A model generated the notes under the pieces. It had not been told where the DNA came from. It saw nothing but the letters and a program-made list of their open reading frames with translations, and searched no databases. From positions 1 through 49,361 of the forward strand of contig VAWH01000071.1 of NCBI GenBank assembly GCA_005888315.1: 49,361 nt of DNA. The letters are read 5' to 3'. Position 1 is the stretch's first letter; each line of letters opens with the position of its first letter. Position numbers and translations under genes: made by a program. The stretch comes from Actinomycetota bacterium (GTDB lineage: Bacteria; Actinomycetota; Thermoleophilia; Gaiellales; Gaiellaceae). Of the stretch, positions 1 through 8,087 are shown piece after piece.

Positions 1-10
1 TCAATTCCAT
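1..10 (-). CDS. Start of an unidentified gene, cut by the left edge
   Basis: On the minus strand an ATG at position 10 follows a good Shine-Dalgarno stretch (GGAGG, then ATTC). It lies 14 bases after the stop of the nucleotidyltransferase. Only M-E-L is visible, so no function can be given. The spacing suggests it is the next gene of the same operon. Confidence 0.45.
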
Positions 11-24
11 GAATCCTCCGTCCT

Positions 25-921
25 CTACTCGAGATTGCCGACGTCCATGTCCATGTCCATCTCGCCCACCGTCTCGTGGTCGAGATGCTTCGGTCCGCCG
101 TTTCCGTTGACGTCTGCGCCGTACGGGTAGCCGTTCTCGCTCATCGATGCAGCGAACCAAGCATCGACGGCTTCCTCGTAGTCGTCCCGACGCCCGATGT
201 CGAACCAGAGACCTTCGAAACGAAGAGCGCCCACCGGCTGCTCCGCGCGCAACAAAGCCTTCACCAGATCAGGGAAGTCGAAGTGTCCGTCCGGCGGGAT
301 GTACGCCAGGGCCTCCGGCTCGACCACGTAGATGCCCATGCTCACCGTGGAAGTCCTCTGCGGCTTCTCTATGTACTTGTAGACCCGATCTCCGGCCGCG
401 CGGATGTGCAAGACGCCGTAGTCGATCTGGATCGGGCGCTGTCGCGTCGCGATCGTCACCATGTTCCCCGCATCACGGTGATGGCGAAGCAGCTCTGCGT
501 AATCGAGCGTCGTCAGGACATCGCCGTTCATGGCGATGAAGGTGTCGTCGAGACCTTCGACGAGGCGAAGCGGGGCAGCCGTGCCGAGTGGCTCTTCCTC
601 TCGTACGTACGTGACGGCGACGTCGTGCGCGGCGCCGTCGCCGATGACCGCCTCGATCAGGTGTGACAGGTAGCCGACGCAAAGCGTCACGTCGACAATC
701 CCGCACTCGACGAGCTGGTTGATCACGAGCTCGAGAATCGACCGATCGCCGATCGGCATCAGGGGCTTCGGCAGAACTGAGGTGTACGGAGCAAGCCGCG
801 TACCGCGACCGCCGGCAAAGATGATCGCGCGCGCGGATCCGTTGGGGGCACCGTTCGCGTTTCTCCCGTTACGGGCGCTCAGCGGCAGGCCAGTCCCGTT
901 GTTAATCCCTTTCGCCGCCAT
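25..921 (-). CDS. Sugar-phosphate nucleotidyltransferase
   Basis: Cytosolic nucleotidyltransferase of about 298 residues that would activate a sugar-1-phosphate to an NDP-sugar for polysaccharide synthesis. The GGRGTRL nucleotide-binding loop is at about residues 37-43, PKPLMPIGDRS at 51-61, and MNGDVL carries the metal-binding Asp. A GxWFDIGRRDDYEEA segment near the end is usual for the glucose-1-phosphate thymidylyl / mannose-1-phosphate guanylyl group. Substrate cannot be decided. I chose the ATG at 921 because it lies 2 bases after the stop of the sugar transferase; the frame stays open further upstream but inside that gene. The C-terminus ends in a low-complexity MDMDMD run made by a repeated hexamer. 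Confidence 0.85.
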   Translation of the reverse strand: MAAKGINNGTGLPLSARNGRNANGAPNGSARAIIFAGGRGTRLAPYTSVLPKPLMPIGDRSILELVINQLVECGIVDVTLCVGYLSHLIEAVIGDGAAHDVAVTYVREEEPLGTAAPLRLVEGLDDTFIAMNGDVLTTLDYAELLRHHRDAGNMVTIATRQRPIQIDYGVLHIRAAGDRVYKYIEKPQRTSTVSMGIYVVEPEALAYIPPDGHFDFPDLVKALLRAEQPVGALRFEGLWFDIGRRDDYEEAVDAWFAASMSENGYPYGADVNGNGGPKHLDHETVGEMDMDMDVGNLE

Positions 922-923
922 CG

Positions 924-1745
924 CTAAGGCACCGCCCGTTCCACTTGGAGCCCTTCCGAGCCCAAGCTCCGGGGACGACGGCGTAGGTTCAGGCGACCGG
1001 TCGACCGGTCGACCGCGACCTCGCGCTTGAAGACGACTGCGGCCACCGTCCACCACAAGACCCGGACGTCCATGAGGAGCGAGCGCCGCGCCGCGTACAG
1101 TTGATCGAGGCGCATCTTCTGGGGAAGCACCCGGCGTACGTAGTCCGCGATACGGTCGTCCGGATCGAGAATCTCCATCTCGCGGGCGAACGCCAGCTGC
1201 GAGAGGCCGGTGATGCCGGGCCTCACCCGGAGGATCTGCTCGTACTCAGAGGCGCGGAGCGCGACGAATGCCGGGTCTTCAGGTCGCGGGCCGACGAGGC
1301 TCATGCTCCTGGTGAACACATTCCAGAGCTGCGGTATCTCGTCGAGCTTCGACTTCGCGAGGATGCTTCCGACGCGCGTGAACCGTTCGTCGTCGACTGC
1401 TGTCAGAGCTGGACCGGAGACGCCGGTGCGCATCTTGCGGAACTTGAGCATCCAGAATTCGCGCCCTCCCAAGCCGACGCGGCGACACCGGTAAAAGACC
1501 GGCCCTCGGCTCTCGAGCTTGATTGCCAACGCCGCGCCGCCGAACACGGGCAGCAGGAGAAGGAGTGCGGAGCCTGCAACGAGAATGTCCAGCAGTCGCG
1601 CTGCCGTTTCCAACGCCGCGCTCGTCACAGCCGTCTTCCGCTGCGACGGGTTCCCCTCTAGGGGGCGATCATGGTCTACCTTTTTCACAGAGCTCTCCCC
1701 AGAACTCGACAACCGCATTACCGACGCGTACGCCGGGTCGTTCAC
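924..1745 (-). CDS. Polyprenyl-phosphate sugar-1-phosphate transferase (bacterial sugar transferase)
   Basis: Membrane enzyme of the WcaJ/WbaP C-terminal type that loads the first sugar onto undecaprenyl phosphate to start an exopolysaccharide or glycan repeat. One hydrophobic segment (about 50-76) is followed by the catalytic part: KLESRGPVFY, FWMLKFRKMR, the SKLDEIPQLWNV box (about 132-143) and SLVGPRPE (about 149-156). All are diagnostic of the family, and the length of 273 fits the short, single-membrane-segment form. Start is GTG; an internal ATG at residue 10 is possible. It is followed by the nucleotidyltransferase with a 2-base gap, so the two are one operon. Upstream lie 265 bases of structured non-coding DNA and a 21-bp repeat. 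Confidence 0.88.
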   Translation of the reverse strand: MNDPAYASVMRLSSSGESSVKKVDHDRPLEGNPSQRKTAVTSAALETAARLLDILVAGSALLLLLPVFGGAALAIKLESRGPVFYRCRRVGLGGREFWMLKFRKMRTGVSGPALTAVDDERFTRVGSILAKSKLDEIPQLWNVFTRSMSLVGPRPEDPAFVALRASEYEQILRVRPGITGLSQLAFAREMEILDPDDRIADYVRRVLPQKMRLDQLYAARRSLLMDVRVLWWTVAAVVFKREVAVDRSTGRLNLRRRPRSLGSEGLQVERAVP

Positions 1746-1771
1746 CAGTTCTAAACACGAACACCTTCCGG

Positions 1772-1815
1772 CAACAGGGGCACTTGCCTGATTTCAAAAA
1801 GGGCGCTTGACTGAT
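1772..1815 (-). repeat. Tandem 21-bp direct repeats upstream of the sugar transferase
   Basis: On the minus strand two units read ATCAGTCAAG-CGCCCTTTTTG (1815-1795) and ATCAGGCAAG-TGCCCCTGTTG (1792-1772), spaced 23 bp, about two helical turns. A third unit is upstream of the PASTA glycosidase at 3280-3260. Position just ahead of the start suggests a binding site for an activator or repressor. Confidence 0.5.
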
Positions 1816-1836
1816 TTCTGACCTACACGCTTCCTA

Positions 1837-2001
1837 GGGTGATCGCAGCAGCACCCTCCGCAGCGGCCTAGTCCCGCCACCCGGCTCCGAACCCGGCAGG
1901 TTTAGGCCTGAAAGCATCTTCAGGGCGGGGAGCTCGTCGCGCCGGTACTCCGCCGGCCCCATTTGGCGGTCTGGCCGCGCTCCAAAAGCGCCGTAGTTTT
2001 T
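1837..2001. other. Structured intergenic region, possible RNA element
   Basis: Nested complementary blocks occur here. GGGTG 1837-1841 pairs with CACCC 1852-1856. GGCCTA 1864-1869 pairs with TAGGCC 1903-1908. CCCGCC 1873-1878 pairs with GGCGGG 1923-1928, which interlocks with the previous pair as a pseudoknot. CCTGAA pairs with TTCAGG just after. GCGCT 1977-1981 pairs with AGCGC 1987-1991 and is followed at 1997-2001 by TTTTT on the plus strand. It could be the 5' leader of the minus-strand sugar transferase or a plus-strand small RNA ending in a terminator. I do not recognise a known riboswitch family. Confidence 0.35.
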
Positions 2002-2010
2002 AGCTTGCGT

Positions 2011-3093
2011 TCATCGCTGGCGACCCTTGCTGATCACAAGACTGACGCGACCTCCGTTTGCGAGCCGCTTCCCCGGTCTGGGGTGCTGCGCGATGACGTG
2101 TCCTCTACGGCGCGTTGAGTAGCGCGTCGAGACCTTCCCGTCGAGGCAGTTTGCGCGAGCGATCGCGACACGAGCTCGCGCCAGTGTCAACCCCAGCACC
2201 TTCGGAACCACGCACCGCCGCGGTGCGGCGCCTGTGTTGAAGCGCCTGAAGATGGCGAGGAGGGCCGCCTTGCTGCTGAGGTTGTTTCCGCTCCATGTCC
2301 AGGCGAAGGTCATGTAGCCCGTCTGCTTGGACGCGCCCCATTGGTTGAGCATGTGCGACAACTCGTCCGCGGTCCGCCAGCGCCAAGAGGAGTCGTTGAA
2401 GGCCTGCACGACGCCCCAGTAGTTGAGGCCGGCGGCGTTCGCCGCCTGGATCGTCTTGTCGATCCAGGAGAAGTGGCAGCCGGAGCCCTGGCGACAGGGG
2501 TACGGGTCGAGACCGATGTAGTCGGCGGTGCCTTTCCAGAGCGGCATCTGGTCGAGCGCGTCCCGGGTGAACAGGCCCTTGAAGCCGTTCGAGTCGAGGA
2601 CGATCACGGTCGGCTTGGCCGGGTCGATCGAGTGGATCAGGTCGCTGCGCGCCTTGTGCTGGGCAGGTGCGTTCGGGCAGGCGTACGGGTTCGGCTCGTC
2701 CGAGATGAAGTAGCCGAAAACCTTGGCGTCTCGAACGGCGGCCTTGACTTCTTTCGTCAAGGTCGGATTACTCACCTCCCAGGCGCAGTTGCTGTTGTCG
2801 TAGTCGCCCACCCAGACCAGCCCCTTCGCGCCCCTCTGCAATTGATCGGCCGACCACCTCGAGCCGACGTCGATCAGGTTCCAGCCGTAGGAAGCCACCT
2901 TCGCCGGCGCCGAATCCGAGTCGTAGAGGAACCTGTAGGGCGGCGCTCCGGCCCTCGCCGTAGCTGACGCGGCCGCGCTTCGGGAGGCCGACCCGGCCGT
3001 CAAGCCAGAGACAACCAGCGCAGTCGCGATCAGTGCGGCGCAACGTGCTCGAAACGCTGCGAAACGAGCGCCCCCGCGATCCGGATACCTCAT
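2011..3093 (-). CDS. Secreted glycosidase-like protein with C-terminal PASTA domain
   Basis: About 360 residues. Starting at the ATG at 3093 gives a typical signal peptide: basic N-region, then CAALIATALVVSGLTAGSAS. The frame is open to a TTG at 3222, but that adds an unlikely tail with no ribosome site. The central part looks like a TIM-barrel hydrolase: GYFISDEPN with an acidic pair, VIVLDSNG, YIGLDPYPC, YWGVVQAF and TFAWTWSG. The last 65 residues form one PASTA repeat (VVPKVLGLTLARARVAI then VSLVISKG), a fold that binds peptidoglycan or other wall glycans. The substrate is unknown; a role in cell-wall or capsule glycan is inferred. It is the gene upstream of the sugar transferase and shares its promoter repeat. 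Confidence 0.72.
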   Translation of the reverse strand: MRYPDRGGARFAAFRARCAALIATALVVSGLTAGSASRSAAASATARAGAPPYRFLYDSDSAPAKVASYGWNLIDVGSRWSADQLQRGAKGLVWVGDYDNSNCAWEVSNPTLTKEVKAAVRDAKVFGYFISDEPNPYACPNAPAQHKARSDLIHSIDPAKPTVIVLDSNGFKGLFTRDALDQMPLWKGTADYIGLDPYPCRQGSGCHFSWIDKTIQAANAAGLNYWGVVQAFNDSSWRWRTADELSHMLNQWGASKQTGYMTFAWTWSGNNLSSKAALLAIFRRFNTGAAPRRCVVPKVLGLTLARARVAIARANCLDGKVSTRYSTRRRGHVIAQHPRPGKRLANGGRVSLVISKGRQR

Positions 3094-3259
3094 CGCCCGA
3101 GTATCGTTGATCAGGCGTCGGCCGGCGGGACCGACCTCGGCGATCAGGGTCGGCTGCCGAGCGCTATGTGCAGTTACTTGCCGGCGGCGCCTTTGCGATG
3201 GCCCCTCTGCGTCGCCAGACAAGCGCCCGAGCTCTTCACATGGGCGGCTGCAGGCGTGC

Positions 3260-3280
3260 CAACAGGGGCGACTGACCGAT
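3260..3280 (-). repeat. Third copy of the 21-bp promoter repeat
   Basis: The minus strand reads ATCGGTCAGT-CGCCCCTGTTG, matching the unit at 1772-1792 at most positions. It has the same orientation relative to the downstream minus-strand gene. A degenerate second unit may follow at 3281-3302. Confidence 0.45.
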
Positions 3281-3386
3281 CAAGCTAAGACGTTTGGCCG
3301 AGTGGCCGCTTTCAAAGGGTCAGGCATACGCACCTCACCCGGGATCTGGAGGCTTCAGAGGTGCCAGTCTCGGCGGAGCGGGTCGA

Positions 3387-4052
3387 TCAGCGGATGTGAG
3401 CCCGGTTACGTTCGCCCGACTCGCTGTCGCGTTTCGAGAAATCGAACAGGCTGCTCTGGAGGGCGACTGCAACTGCCTGAGCTTGGCTGTGCACGTCGAG
3501 CTTGGTCAGAATGTTCTGGATGTGCGTCGCAACCGTCTTCCGGCTGATTGTGAGCTCGCGAGCAGTTTCTTTGGGCGTGAAGCCCCGGACGAGGTAGTCC
3601 AGCACTTCCAGCTCGCGCTTGGTGAGGCGAAAAGGCGACGTCGCCGCCTCTGAGAATATGGCTTGCGCACGTCCGACAAAGCGGTCGACGCGCGCAAGCA
3701 ACTCGGATGGGTCGAACGGCTTCACGATGTAATCGTCGGCGCCCAGACGGAGACCCGCGACTCGGTCGAACCGCTCGGTTCTCTCACCCGAGACGAACAC
3801 GATCGGCAACTGCTCCCCGAACTCGGCTCGGAGCTCGCGGCAGACGTCGTAACCGCTCATTCCGGGGAGATTGACGTCCAAGAGGACGAAGCTCGGTCGC
3901 TTCTTCCGCGCGACCCGCAGCGCTTCTTCCCCCGTCGCGGCCCCGCGCGTCCGATAACCCCCACGGTGGAGGATCTCAGAAACGAGCGACCGGAAAGTGT
4001 CGTCGTCGTCGACGACGAGCACAAAACGACCGTCATGCGTTGCCGCAGCCAC
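3387..4052 (-). CDS. NarL/LuxR-type response regulator
   Basis: Cytosolic DNA-binding regulator of 221 residues. It has a receiver domain (about 9-125) with acidic residues D15-D18, the phospho-acceptor Asp59 in LLDVNLPG and Lys111 in KPFD. A LuxR-type helix-turn-helix follows (about 142-197), where LTKRELEVLDYLVRG and ISRKTVATHIQNIL are clear. Start is GTG with a GGAGG site 5 bases upstream. No kinase is adjacent, so it is an orphan; the histidine kinase at 10519 is a possible partner only by proximity. The leader upstream is strongly structured. Confidence 0.92.
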   Translation of the reverse strand: MAAATHDGRFVLVVDDDDTFRSLVSEILHRGGYRTRGAATGEEALRVARKKRPSFVLLDVNLPGMSGYDVCRELRAEFGEQLPIVFVSGERTERFDRVAGLRLGADDYIVKPFDPSELLARVDRFVGRAQAIFSEAATSPFRLTKRELEVLDYLVRGFTPKETARELTISRKTVATHIQNILTKLDVHSQAQAVAVALQSSLFDFSKRDSESGERNRAHIR

Positions 4053-4135
4053 TCCAACCTCCCCTCCTCCCTAGTCGGAGTATCGCAACCGACCCTGCTT
4101 CTGTCTAGGTACCCGGCGCGATCTTTCCGAAGGAG

Positions 4136-4199
4136 CGCCTCGGGTAAATGACCCAGCCAGGGACAGCGGTCCCCCCGAGGCGACTTTAGGCAAAAGTCA
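4136..4199. other. Three-way-junction-like inverted repeats upstream of the response regulator
   Basis: CGCCTC 4136-4141 pairs with GAGGCG 4177-4182 and encloses two hairpins: GGGT-AAATG-ACCC (4142-4154) and GGGAC-AGCG-GTCCC (4160-4173). A further hairpin GACTTT-AGGCA-AAAGTC lies at 4183-4199. The block is 84 bases or more from the regulator start on the minus strand. It could be a structured leader or the terminator region of the metallophosphoesterase gene; neither strand has a clean U-run. Confidence 0.5.
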
Positions 4200-4252
4200 T
4201 CAGTAGCCTCTGGCGCCGCTCCCGCAGCCGCGACTATGTCCGCGCTGCCGAG

Positions 4253-5233
4253 CTAGCGGCAGGCGGCGGAGCCGTAGTCGCTGAATGTCGCGCCCGCCAC
4301 GGGAACGAACCGCCAGGTGTAGCCGCGGGGGCGCAGGGTCAGCTTGAGAACGCCGAAGGTCTTGTCGTCGTGGACCTGACTCGTGCGGAGGGGCGCGCCG
4401 AATGAGTAGTGGCTGTCGCCGCCAGTGCCGACGACGAACTCGCGGATTCCCTTCGGATCGGCGATTCCGCGTGGGTTCTGCGGGATGAACCGCTCGTAGT
4501 TGTGCTCGTGGCCGTTCAGGACGAGATCGGCGTGGGCTGCGTACAGATCACGCCAGAATCGATCGAAGTCGGAATCGCTGCCGTGCGTCGTGCCCGAAGA
4601 CCACCGCGGCTTGTGCCAGTACGCGAGGGTGCAGCGCCGTCTGTTCGCGGCGAGGTCGGCTCGCAACCACCGATCCTGCTGCGACCCCTGATCGGCGCTG
4701 ACTTCGCTGTCGAGCGCGATCAGGTGCCAGGCGCCGAGGTTGTACGAGTAATACGACGCCGGCGCCCGCGCGCCGAAGTAAGCGAAGTAGCCCGCCGCAC
4801 CCGTGACGTGGTAGTCGTGGTTGCCGGGAACGGGCCTCGTTTTGCCCTTGAATCGGCCCCAGTTCGGTGCGTAGAAGTCCGCGTAATCAGAGCGTGTCCC
4901 GTCGGGGTATGCGTTGTCGCCGAGCGGCAGGAGACGGGTCGGATTGATGCGGCGAATCACCGCCGCAGTCGGTGCGCAGTCGGTCGGCGAACCACAGATG
5001 TCTCCGGCCGCGGCGACGACCGGACTGCGCCGCGCCGCCCGCGACATCGACACTCGAGCGCTGATCCGGCCACGGTGCGAGTACTCGAGCACTCCGAGGT
5101 TGCCCGGGTGGCTGCTTAGCTCATCCCCGGGAAGAGCCGCGCGGTCGAACGATGGCCTATGCGACCCGAACGCCGTCGACGCCACAACGGCGATTGCTGC
5201 CGCTCCGATGATCCCGATCAGAATTCTCTGCAC
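4253..5233 (-). CDS. Secreted metallophosphoesterase (purple-acid-phosphatase-like)
   Basis: 326 residues with an N-terminal signal or anchor (LIGIIGAAAIAVVASTAFG). Dimetal phosphoesterase motifs appear in order: GD (78-79), GDNAYPDG (105-112), GNHDYH (137-142), a His in YWHKPRWSS (about 207) and GHEHNYERF (241-249). This set defines the calcineurin-like fold, and the NYERF ending is typical of purple acid phosphatases. The protein would hydrolyse phosphate esters outside the membrane. Start is GTG with an AGAGG site 5 bases upstream. It lies 224 bases downstream of the beta-helix gene and 200 upstream of the response regulator, so it may be transcribed alone. Confidence 0.9.
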   Translation of the reverse strand: MQRILIGIIGAAAIAVVASTAFGSHRPSFDRAALPGDELSSHPGNLGVLEYSHRGRISARVSMSRAARRSPVVAAAGDICGSPTDCAPTAAVIRRINPTRLLPLGDNAYPDGTRSDYADFYAPNWGRFKGKTRPVPGNHDYHVTGAAGYFAYFGARAPASYYSYNLGAWHLIALDSEVSADQGSQQDRWLRADLAANRRRCTLAYWHKPRWSSGTTHGSDSDFDRFWRDLYAAHADLVLNGHEHNYERFIPQNPRGIADPKGIREFVVGTGGDSHYSFGAPLRTSQVHDDKTFGVLKLTLRPRGYTWRFVPVAGATFSDYGSAACR

Positions 5234-5457
5234 GAAAACCTCTTCGGTCGTTGGTGAGGGCGAGGTGCCGTCGTACGCGGGTCGGCACCCTGCGGCGCCG
5301 GGTAGCAGTGGGAAGGTTCAGGCGCGCCCTACGCGTGGCCGGTGACGCGGGAAGGCTACGCGAATTGACCTGTAACCCGAAAGCGGCGACTTCGCTGTTT
5401 CCGTCGTTTTCCAAGCCACAAGCGCTCTGTACGAGGCGCGGTAGACGCCGCCCGAGC

Positions 5458-7896
5458 TCAGGGCGAGTAGATCGCTATGTCGTCGGCGTAGAAGCCCGTG
5501 CGCGGCCCAGTCTTGATAGAGGCGCTGAAGTTGAGAGTCGAAGCTCCGGGCGAGGAAGTCGCGTGCGTCAGGGAGACCGGAGCCCAGGAGGCCGTCAGCG
5601 TCACCGACTTGGTCGTCGTCCGGACGAGCGTCGAGCCCACGTACTCCCGGAACGTCAGCGTCAGGGTCGCGCCCGGCGTGTCCGAGCGAACCCACATGCT
5701 GCCGACGTAGGAGGAGGCCGACGTAGTCGGCACCCAGTTCGGCGAGTCGTCGAGGACGATCTTGCCGGCCTTGCTGCCTGCGTTCAGGAGCTGAGCGGCC
5801 CAGCCACCCGTGTGACCGCCCGCGACGCGGGTGAGGGTGACGTTCGCGTCCGAGCCGGATGTGCTCCAACCGGAAAGGTCGGTCTCGAATCCGGCATTTG
5901 TGACGAGGTTCGTGCTGACCGTGAGTTGGGCGGTTGCGCTCGAGGAGAGCCCTGCGCTGTCCCGGACGGTGACGGTGACCGTATAGCTGCCGGGGCTGCT
6001 GTAGCTATGACTCGCAGTGGCTCCCGTCTGCGGGCCCGTCGAGCCGGAGCCGTCGCCGAAGTCGAAGCTGTAGCTGGCAATCGGCGTCGCATCGGTATCG
6101 CTCGAGCCCGAGGCATCGGCGCTGACCAGGAGCGGCGCCGCGCCCGACGACGGGCTAACGCTCAGGAGCGCGCTCGGCGGTTGCTCGCTAGGCGGGCCGC
6201 CGACCGTGACTTGTCCGGTGGCGCTCGAGGAGAGCCCTGCGCTGTCCCGGACGGTGACGGTGACCGTATAGCTGCCGGGGCTGCTGTAGCTATGACTCGC
6301 AGTGGCTCCCGTCTGCGGGCCGGTCGAGCCGGAGCCGTCGCCGAAGTCGAAGCTGTAGCTGGCAATCGGCGTCGCATCGGTATCGCTCGAGCCCGAGGCA
6401 TCGGCGCTGACCAGGAGCGGCGCCGCGCCAGACGACGGGCTGACGCTCAGGAGCGCGCGCGGGGGTTGGTCGCCGGAAGCGGGCTGGACTTCGTAAGCGC
6501 CCTGGTCGTCGTAGGTCCTGGGGCCGACGCCCGTGTTCGGCGTGTTCGGTTCGTCGTACCGACTGTTCCCCTCGACATCGGTGGCCGGCCAGCCGCTGAC
6601 ACCCGAATCGGCCGAGTCGATCGCCGGTGACCCGGCGGTGAGGTGGAAGTCGGCGCTCGCCGGGTTGCGCCACTTCGGATCGGCGTTGATGCCGTTGAGC
6701 ATCTGTCCACTCGCCGTCTGGAACGCGGCGAGCGTCTTATAGCTGACCGAGCTCCAGATCAGCAGCGTGTCCGGCGTCGTCAGGTAGACGACGTTGTGAT
6801 CGACAACGGTGCCGGCGGTCGAGCCGTTCTCGACACGGATGTCGCTGTGAGTGCGCGGGCTGTTGATGCCATTGTCGACGCAGATGTTGTTCTCGATCGT
6901 GCCGCCGGTCGAGCTTCCCTCGAGATTGATTCCTGCGGTCACATTGTCGTAGACGGTATTGCCGATCACCCGCTGCCCCGTCGTGCCGTAGTCATCGATC
7001 CCGTGGTCGCCGTTGTTGTAGCTGACGTTGTTGTAGATGAGCGAGTCGTTCGAGCCAGGGTAGGCCTCGATACCGGAATCCTCGTTGTCGTGCGAGATGT
7101 TGTTGTCGACGACGTTTCCCGGTGAGGCGTAAAGGCGAATGCCGGGTGCGGCCCGCTCGAAACCCTGCGCGTTGTTGAAGGTCGTGTTGCCACGGACCTC
7201 GTTTCGAGTCGACCCGCCGACGACCATGATTCCCGCGTAGGTGTTGTGGTCGCTGGTATTCCCGACGATCAGAGAATCGGTGGAGCCGGAGAGGCGAATT
7301 CCTCCACGCGTGAGTCCGCTGACCTGGGAGCCGGAGTAGCTGACGTGGTTGTTCGAGATCGTGATGGACGACGAGCTGGAGACGTTGATCCCGTAGTCGG
7401 AGGTTTTCGTAACGCTGAACCCGTTGATCGTGACCCAGCTTCGCCCGGAGAGGACAAAGCCGTTCGACTGGCCCGTCACCGTCGCGCCCGGCGCAGCCGT
7501 GAAGACGATCGGCGCGTTCGAAGTCCCCGACTGCGAGATCGTCACCTTCTCGGTATAGGTGCCGCCTGCTACCTGAACCGTTTGTCCGGCAACGACCTTC
7601 CCGGCTGCAGCGCCGAGCGTGCAGAACGGCAGACTCTGGGTGCCCGTGCCCGTGTCCGTGCAATTCGGGTTCGAGCCGTCGACGTAGAGCGTCGCGGGAC
7701 TCGTTGCCAGCGCGGGCGGCTGTGGTGCCATCCCCAGGACGACAGCGATCGCGAAGAGCGCACAGGCTGCCGACCGGATGACCTTCCGTTCAAATAAACG
7801 CGCCAGGCTGCCGGATCGCCGCCGGCGCAGCTTCATGTCGGGCTCGCGGCGAGCGAGCACCGGATCTGCGCCACCATCTGTGGTGGGAGCGGTCAC
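5458..7896 (-). CDS. Secreted right-handed beta-helix protein with two PKD domains and a carbohydrate-binding-like tail
   Basis: 812 residues. The start is GTG at 7896 with a strong AGGAGG site 8 bases upstream, so the signal peptide has a long basic N-region before the hydrophobic stretch at about 40-60. Residues about 65-400 are a parallel beta-helix with repeated N-x-[IV]-x-x-N and GI-x-[VL] rungs, as in pectate lyase or alginate epimerase-like proteins. Two PKD domains (about 475-650, each with SYSFDFGDGS and YTVTVTVRDSAG) follow, then a jelly-roll-like tail (NAGFETDLSGWS to FYADDIAIYSP) resembling CBM4/9 or CBM22. Likely a polysaccharide-acting or adhesive surface protein; the catalytic residues cannot be assigned. 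Confidence 0.85.
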   Translation of the reverse strand: MTAPTTDGGADPVLARREPDMKLRRRRSGSLARLFERKVIRSAACALFAIAVVLGMAPQPPALATSPATLYVDGSNPNCTDTGTGTQSLPFCTLGAAAGKVVAGQTVQVAGGTYTEKVTISQSGTSNAPIVFTAAPGATVTGQSNGFVLSGRSWVTINGFSVTKTSDYGINVSSSSSITISNNHVSYSGSQVSGLTRGGIRLSGSTDSLIVGNTSDHNTYAGIMVVGGSTRNEVRGNTTFNNAQGFERAAPGIRLYASPGNVVDNNISHDNEDSGIEAYPGSNDSLIYNNVSYNNGDHGIDDYGTTGQRVIGNTVYDNVTAGINLEGSSTGGTIENNICVDNGINSPRTHSDIRVENGSTAGTVVDHNVVYLTTPDTLLIWSSVSYKTLAAFQTASGQMLNGINADPKWRNPASADFHLTAGSPAIDSADSGVSGWPATDVEGNSRYDEPNTPNTGVGPRTYDDQGAYEVQPASGDQPPRALLSVSPSSGAAPLLVSADASGSSDTDATPIASYSFDFGDGSGSTGPQTGATASHSYSSPGSYTVTVTVRDSAGLSSSATGQVTVGGPPSEQPPSALLSVSPSSGAAPLLVSADASGSSDTDATPIASYSFDFGDGSGSTGPQTGATASHSYSSPGSYTVTVTVRDSAGLSSSATAQLTVSTNLVTNAGFETDLSGWSTSGSDANVTLTRVAGGHTGGWAAQLLNAGSKAGKIVLDDSPNWVPTTSASSYVGSMWVRSDTPGATLTLTFREYVGSTLVRTTTKSVTLTASWAPVSLTHATSSPGASTLNFSASIKTGPRTGFYADDIAIYSP
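5936..6173. repeat. PKD-domain DNA repeat, copy 1
   Basis: 238 bp that recur at 6221-6458 with a period of 285 bp. I count about three base differences, so the PKD domain was duplicated or homogenised recently. Confidence 0.9.
6221..6458. repeat. PKD-domain DNA repeat, copy 2
   Basis: Partner of the repeat at 5936-6173. The two encode almost identical PKD domains of the beta-helix protein. Confidence 0.9.
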
Positions 7897-8087
7897 CTGC
7901 TCCCCCTCCTCTCCCCCCGACCAGGGGTCGGAAAATCAGTGGGTCCCATTCTGTCAGATGACCGGTAGCTCGTCACTATTCTTTTCGCGGGGCGCCACGG
8001 TCACGCTGCTCAAATCGTCGAAGACACCATCACGCGATCTGCCGCGACGGAAAGCGGCAAGTCGTCATGGAGGAGGGCTAGTTCCTC

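Noticed and set aside
1746-2010. Known riboswitch (c-di-GMP, c-di-AMP, cobalamin) upstream of the sugar transferase
   Set aside because: The space is structured, but I could not find the conserved cores of these families by eye, so I left it as an unnamed structure.
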